A stretch of 5,149 bases of DNA, from positions 1 through 5,149 of the forward strand of contig CAMLQP010000213.1 in the NCBI GenBank assembly GCA_946482115.1. Direction: 5' to 3'. Shown in pieces: positions 1 to 5,149 of this stretch. The position numbers and the translations under genes are program-made. Numbering within the stretch: position 1 is the stretch's first letter; each line of letters begins with the position of its first letter. The notes beneath the pieces are model-generated. The model worked only from the letters and a program-made list of their open reading frames with translations, searched no databases and had not been told where the DNA came from. This DNA is from an uncultured Comamonadaceae bacterium. Its GTDB lineage: Bacteria; Pseudomonadota; Gammaproteobacteria; Burkholderiales; Burkholderiaceae.

Positions 1-148
1 TGGCCACGATGGTGATGTTGGGCACGTCCAGGTCCGGGAAGTTCTGCACCTTCATGGACTGGAACGAGAACAGCCCCGCCAGCGTCAGCATGACGAACAG
101 CATCGCCGCCGGGATCGGGTTTTTGATGGACCAGGCCGAAACGTTCAT
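1..148 (-). CDS. RND efflux transporter, inner-membrane pump subunit (5'-end fragment)
   Basis: Only the N-terminus is in the window: 49 codons from the ATG at 148, running off the left edge. The translation begins MNVSAWSIKNPIPAAMLFV, followed by a hydrophobic stretch (about residues 11-30) and then MKVQNFPDLDVPNITIVA. A short cytoplasmic head of the form W-x-I-x-NP, a first membrane helix and then an FPDxDxP motif is the standard start of HAE1-type RND drug/proton antiporters (AcrB/MexB-like). Such pumps sit as trimers in the inner membrane and use proton influx to drive substrates out through the adaptor and outer-membrane channel. The gene starts 15 bases after the fusion-protein stop, with GGAA 6 bases before the ATG, so it is the third gene of the efflux operon. 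Substrate cannot be told from this fragment. A heavy-metal (HME) pump is less likely given the N-terminal motif, but not excluded. Confidence 0.9.
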   Translation of the reverse strand, partial: MNVSAWSIKNPIPAAMLFVMLTLAGLFSFQSMKVQNFPDLDVPNITIVA

Positions 149-154
149 GTGGCG

Positions 155-158
155 TTCC
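155..158 (-). promoter_or_regulatory. Ribosome binding site of the RND pump gene
   Basis: GGAA on the minus strand lies 6 bases before the ATG at 148, inside the 15-base gap after the membrane fusion protein stop codon. It is modest in strength but well placed, and it supports the chosen start. Confidence 0.55.
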
Positions 159-163
159 GTTGC

Positions 164-1261
164 TTACTGGACCACTTTGACGAGGTCGCCCTCGTTGAGG
201 AAGCCGGCGCCCTGCACGGCCACCTGCTCGTCGGGCTTGAGGCCCTGCAGCAGCTCGACCACGCCGTTCACGCGGCGGCCGGTCTCCACCTTGCGCTGCG
301 TGACCTTGCCCTGTGCGTCCACCACGAACACGTAGCTGTGACCGTCGCGCAGCACCACGGCCTGCGCGGGCACGGTCAGGCCGTTGCTGGCCGGCATGAC
401 GAAGCGCCCACGCGCAAAGGTGTTGGCCTTGAGCTCGGCGTGGCGCGGCAGGTCCACGAACACCAGGATGTTGCGCGTCTGCGGGTCGGCCGTGGGCGCG
501 ATGGCGCGCACCGTGCCCGTGACCTGCTGGCCGCTGGCCACGGTGATCTCGGCCTTCTGGCCGCGCTGCACCCGGCCGATCTCGGCCGGCGTGACCTCGG
601 CGCGCCACTCCATGCGGCCCTGGCGCACCAGGCGGAACAGCTCCTGCCCCGCGCCCACCACCGCGCCTACGGTGGCGCTGCGGGCGGAGATCACGCCGTC
701 GTCGGGCGCCAGCACGCGGGTGTTGTCCAGCCGGATGCGGGTGGCGGCCAGGGTGGCCTGCGCGGCTTCCCACTGGGCCTTGGCCACCTTCTCCTGGGTG
801 AAGTACTGCGCCAGCTGGGAGGCCGAGAGCGCGCCGCTGTCCTGGATGGAGCGCGCGCGGTCGGCTTCGGCCCGTGCGTTCTCGTAGGCGGCCTGGGCCT
901 GCACGGCGGCGGCCTGGGCCTGCAGCGTGTCGGCCTGGCTGGTCTCGCTCGCGAAGCGGGCCAGCTCCTGCCCGCGCTGGACCACGTCGCCCACGTTCAC
1001 GGCCACCGCCGCCAGGCGCAGGCCGTTGACCTCGGCGCCCACGCCAGCCTCCTGCCAGGCCGCCACGTTGCCGTTGGCCTGCAGCTCGTTGGGCAGGCTG
1101 GCGCTGCGGGGCTGGGCCAGGGTCACGGTCAGCGCGGGCTTGGGCGCCGCGGCGGGGGTGGCCGGCGCGCCCGCCGGGGCAGCGGCCTGGGTATCCGCGG
1201 CCGGGCTGCAGCCGGCGATCAGGGTCAGGGCCGCCAGGGCGGCAAGGCAAACGGCTTTCAT
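164..1261 (-). CDS. RND efflux periplasmic adaptor (membrane fusion protein), lipoprotein
   Basis: This 365-residue protein is the adaptor linking the inner-membrane RND pump to the outer-membrane channel. It starts with a lipoprotein signal peptide, MKAVCLAALAALTLIAGC, with lipobox IAGC and lipidated Cys18. An Ala/Pro-rich linker follows (about 21-43). The first half of the lipoyl-like barrel is about 62-104 (NGNVAAWQEAGVGAEVNG, then VNVGDVVQRGQEL). An Ala/Gln-rich alpha-helical coiled-coil hairpin covers about 105-178, and the second lipoyl half is about 183-212 (VLAPDDGVISARSATVG). A beta-barrel (about 215-290) and a membrane-proximal domain (about 292-365, with LTVPAQAVVLRDG) complete the HlyD/AcrA family plan at normal length. 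The start at 1261 is chosen because the lipobox follows it, an AAGGA sits 6 bases upstream, and its ATG overlaps the TGA of the preceding gene. The same frame stays open far upstream to 2629, but that part is Arg/Gly/Pro-rich shadow sequence. The substrate is unknown. Confidence 0.95.
   Translation of the reverse strand: MKAVCLAALAALTLIAGCSPAADTQAAAPAGAPATPAAAPKPALTVTLAQPRSASLPNELQANGNVAAWQEAGVGAEVNGLRLAAVAVNVGDVVQRGQELARFASETSQADTLQAQAAAVQAQAAYENARAEADRARSIQDSGALSASQLAQYFTQEKVAKAQWEAAQATLAATRIRLDNTRVLAPDDGVISARSATVGAVVGAGQELFRLVRQGRMEWRAEVTPAEIGRVQRGQKAEITVASGQQVTGTVRAIAPTADPQTRNILVFVDLPRHAELKANTFARGRFVMPASNGLTVPAQAVVLRDGHSYVFVVDAQGKVTQRKVETGRRVNGVVELLQGLKPDEQVAVQGAGFLNEGDLVKVVQ
884..925 (-). 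repeat. Heptad duplication in the adaptor coiled coil
   Basis: The 17-base string ggcggcctgggcctgca (plus strand) occurs identically at 887-903 and 908-924, a period of exactly 21 bases, or seven codons. In the adaptor this gives LQAQAAA followed by VQAQAAY (residues 113-126), two consecutive heptads in the rising arm of the helical hairpin. It is a small in-frame tandem repeat consistent with coiled-coil growth by one heptad. Confidence 0.7.
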
Positions 1262-2688
1262 GAGGCGTCCTTCAGGGCGTCCGGGATGGCCTGGGCGGGC
1301 TCGAAACCGCCGCCCAGCGCCACATACAGGTTGATCCAGGCCTGGAGGCGCTCCTGCCGCAGCGCGACCGCGCCGCTCTCGGCGGCCAGCAGCACGCGGC
1401 GCGCCTCCTCCAGTTCGTTGAGGCTGGCCAGGCCCACGCGCCAGCGCGATTCGGTGCCGGCCAGCGAGCGGCGGTAGCCTTCCACCGCCACTTCGGCCGC
1501 CGCCGCGCGCTCGCGCAGCGCCGCCAGCGACACCAGCGACTGCTCCACCTCGCTCACGGCCTGGCGCAGCGTGGCCGCGTAGGCGCTGCCGGCGGCCTCG
1601 TATTGGGCGAAGGCCGCGTCCGCGCTGGCGTTCAGGCGTTCGCGGCCCAGCAGCGGCAGGCTCAGGGTCAGCGGGCCTATGGACCAGGTCGTGCCATTGA
1701 CCGAAAGACCACCGCCCTGGAAGCGGTTGGCCATGACGTTGCCCGAGAGCGACAGGCTGGGCCGCAGCGCCGCCCGCGCGATGCCCACGCCGTCGCTCGC
1801 GGCCACCAGGTCGCGCTGGGCACGGTACACGTCGGGGCGCTGGCGCAGCACCTCGGCCGGCACGGCGGGCACGGTCAGCAGGCCGTCGAGCCGGGCCGGC
1901 CACGCGTGCGGCCGCTCCAGCCCGGCCCGCAGCGCGGGCTCGTCCACGCCGGTCAGCGCGGCCAGGGCCTTGACCTGGCGGTCGCACGATTCGGCCTGCT
2001 GCTGGTGGCGGCCGATGCTCTCGGCCGCGCTGGCCCGCGCCAGCGCCGCCACGGCGGGCGCGGTCAGGCCGGCGCGTTCGGTCGTTGCCGTGCTGTCGGC
2101 CGTCACGCGGCGCGAATCGCGGTCGGCCTGCGTCACGCGCAGCTGTTCGCGGCAGACGCGCTGGCTGAAATAGAGCCGGGCCGTCTCGGCGGCCACCAGC
2201 ACGCGCGCCTCGTGCCAGCCGGCGCCGGCGGCGTCCTGCCGGGCCCGGGCCTGGCTCACGCGCGCGTCGCCTTCGCCCCACAGCGCGACGGCCCACGAAG
2301 CCTGCAGCCCCGCGCTCAGCGTGGTGCCGGTGGGGCGGGCCGGGTCGGTGAAGCCCCGGTTGGCACTGGCCACGGCGGCCAGCTGCGGGCGGTCCTGCTC
2401 GCGGGCGTCCAGCAGGCCCGCGCGGGCTGCGAACACCTGCGCGCGGGCTGCGGCCACGCTGGGGCTCAGCCGCTGCGCGCGGTCTATCCAGTCGCTCAGC
2501 AGCGGGTCGTCGAAACGCGCCCACCAGCGGCCCAGGTCGGCGGCCTGGCCCTGGTGCGGCAGGGGCGGTGCGTACCAGGTGGCGGGCGGCTCGGGCGAGC
2601 GGTCCACCGGGGGTCTGGGGATGCTGCACGCGCCGAGCAGCAGCGCGGTGGCCAGCAGCAGTGGCCGCGAAGGTCGGGACAAAGCCAT
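1258..2688 (-). CDS. RND efflux outer-membrane factor lipoprotein, NodT/TolC family
   Basis: The product is a 476-residue outer-membrane channel subunit of a tripartite efflux pump. Such proteins form trimers with a membrane beta-barrel and a long periplasmic helical tunnel. The signal peptide MALSRPSRPLLLATALLLGAC has lipobox LGAC with lipidated Cys21. Ser at +2 fits outer-membrane sorting. Two OEP-type repeats follow: the first opens with RWWARFDDPLLSDWIDRA (54-71), the second with VPAEVLRQRPDVYRAQRDL (276-294), then RAALRPSLSLSG (305-316). The C-terminus has AWINLYVALGGG (450-461). The length is normal for the family. The start at 2688 is chosen for the signal peptide, although no Shine-Dalgarno is visible. 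An in-frame ATG at 2775 would add 29 non-signal residues and overlap def, so it was not used. The stop overlaps the adaptor start (ATGA). Being first of the three efflux genes, it is where operon control would act. Confidence 0.93.
   Translation of the reverse strand: MALSRPSRPLLLATALLLGACSIPRPPVDRSPEPPATWYAPPLPHQGQAADLGRWWARFDDPLLSDWIDRAQRLSPSVAAARAQVFAARAGLLDAREQDRPQLAAVASANRGFTDPARPTGTTLSAGLQASWAVALWGEGDARVSQARARQDAAGAGWHEARVLVAAETARLYFSQRVCREQLRVTQADRDSRRVTADSTATTERAGLTAPAVAALARASAAESIGRHQQQAESCDRQVKALAALTGVDEPALRAGLERPHAWPARLDGLLTVPAVPAEVLRQRPDVYRAQRDLVAASDGVGIARAALRPSLSLSGNVMANRFQGGGLSVNGTTWSIGPLTLSLPLLGRERLNASADAAFAQYEAAGSAYAATLRQAVSEVEQSLVSLAALRERAAAAEVAVEGYRRSLAGTESRWRVGLASLNELEEARRVLLAAESGAVALRQERLQAWINLYVALGGGFEPAQAIPDALKDAS
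1268..1272 (-). promoter_or_regulatory. Ribosome binding site of the adaptor gene
   Basis: AAGGA on the minus strand lies 6 bases before the ATG at 1261, within the last codons of the outer-membrane factor gene. With the ATGA stop/start overlap it indicates translational coupling. It decides the start against the much longer open frame upstream. Confidence 0.75.
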
Positions 2689-2699
2689 GGATGAGGCGG

Positions 2700-2729
2700 A
2701 AAAGACAGAAGCGCGCCGGGTTCGCGCGC
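2700..2729 (-). terminator. Possible intrinsic terminator or attenuator hairpin after def
   Basis: In the 46-base gap between def and the outer-membrane factor gene, minus-strand GCGCGC (2729-2724) can pair with GCGCGC (2716-2711) across a 7-base loop. The tail TTCTGTCTTTT (2710-2700) has 8 T out of 11. The stem is short but all G-C. The T tract ends only 11 bases before the next start codon. It could therefore end ligA-def transcripts partially, or act as an attenuator for transcripts from a promoter inside def. The stem may also be chance in GC-rich DNA, and the interrupted T tract argues for a weak terminator at best. Confidence 0.35.
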
Positions 2730-2732
2730 CGG
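2711..2732. repeat. 9-bp direct repeat in the def/efflux gap
   Basis: On the plus strand GCGCGCCGG occurs at 2711-2719 and again at 2724-2732, 13 bases start to start, separated by GTTC. It covers most of the 46-base intergenic gap and underlies the hairpin called there. It might be a slippage duplication. Confidence 0.5.
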
Positions 2733-2734
2733 AT

Positions 2735-5148
<2,414 letters not shown>

Positions 5149-5149
5149 G

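Noticed and set aside
149..1477. Long plus-strand open frame (442 codons) opposite the adaptor and the end of the outer-membrane factor gene
   Set aside because: It is antisense to well-supported genes, rich in His/Gly/Ala/Arg with no recognisable domain, and matches the shadow expected opposite GC-rich codons.
1262..2629. Upstream extension of the adaptor frame, suggesting an 821-residue fusion protein
   Set aside because: The extension overlaps the outer-membrane factor in another frame and is Arg/Pro/Gly-rich. A lipoprotein signal, a ribosome binding site and an ATGA overlap all mark 1261 as the true start.
1603..2694. Plus-strand open frame (363 codons) opposite the outer-membrane factor gene
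   Set aside because: It has the same low-complexity Gly/Arg/Ala/His composition and no family motif. The minus-strand gene has a signal peptide and conserved channel motifs.

Overview
The window is a GC-rich, tightly packed bacterial chromosome segment in which every supported gene lies on the minus strand. The LigA and deformylase sequences resemble those of beta-proteobacteria of the order Burkholderiales, most likely Comamonadaceae (Acidovorax-like). This is a judgement from remembered family features (the LigA stretch around [16 protein letters not shown], the deformylase ending [19 protein letters not shown]), not from a search.

In the direction of transcription (right to left) the layout is as follows. 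ligA, NAD-dependent DNA ligase, is cut by the right edge (5148 to 3268). def, a peptide deformylase (3271 to 2735), overlaps ligA by 4 bases (ATGA). After a 46-base gap come an outer-membrane factor lipoprotein of the NodT/TolC type (2688 to 1258), a periplasmic membrane fusion lipoprotein (1261 to 164, again an ATGA overlap), and the first 49 codons of an RND inner-membrane transporter (148 to the left edge, 15 bases after the fusion protein). There is no gene-free stretch over 300 bases, and I see no RNA gene, mobile element or CRISPR array.

The first two genes are housekeeping: sealing DNA nicks, and removing the formyl group from new proteins. The last three together encode a complete tripartite efflux pump in the order outer-membrane channel, adaptor, pump. 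No regulator of the pump is visible in the window.

The most interesting stretch is the junction between the two groups (about 2690 to 2803). The 3' end of def switches to AT-rich codons that are unusual for the region, and there they spell a plausible sigma70-type promoter reading into the efflux genes. It is followed by two possible stem-loops, the second with a T-rich tail, ahead of an outer-membrane factor start that has no Shine-Dalgarno sequence. This suggests a separately controlled efflux operon whose promoter and leader are embedded in def. I found no previously undescribed multi-gene system. The coding content is otherwise conventional.
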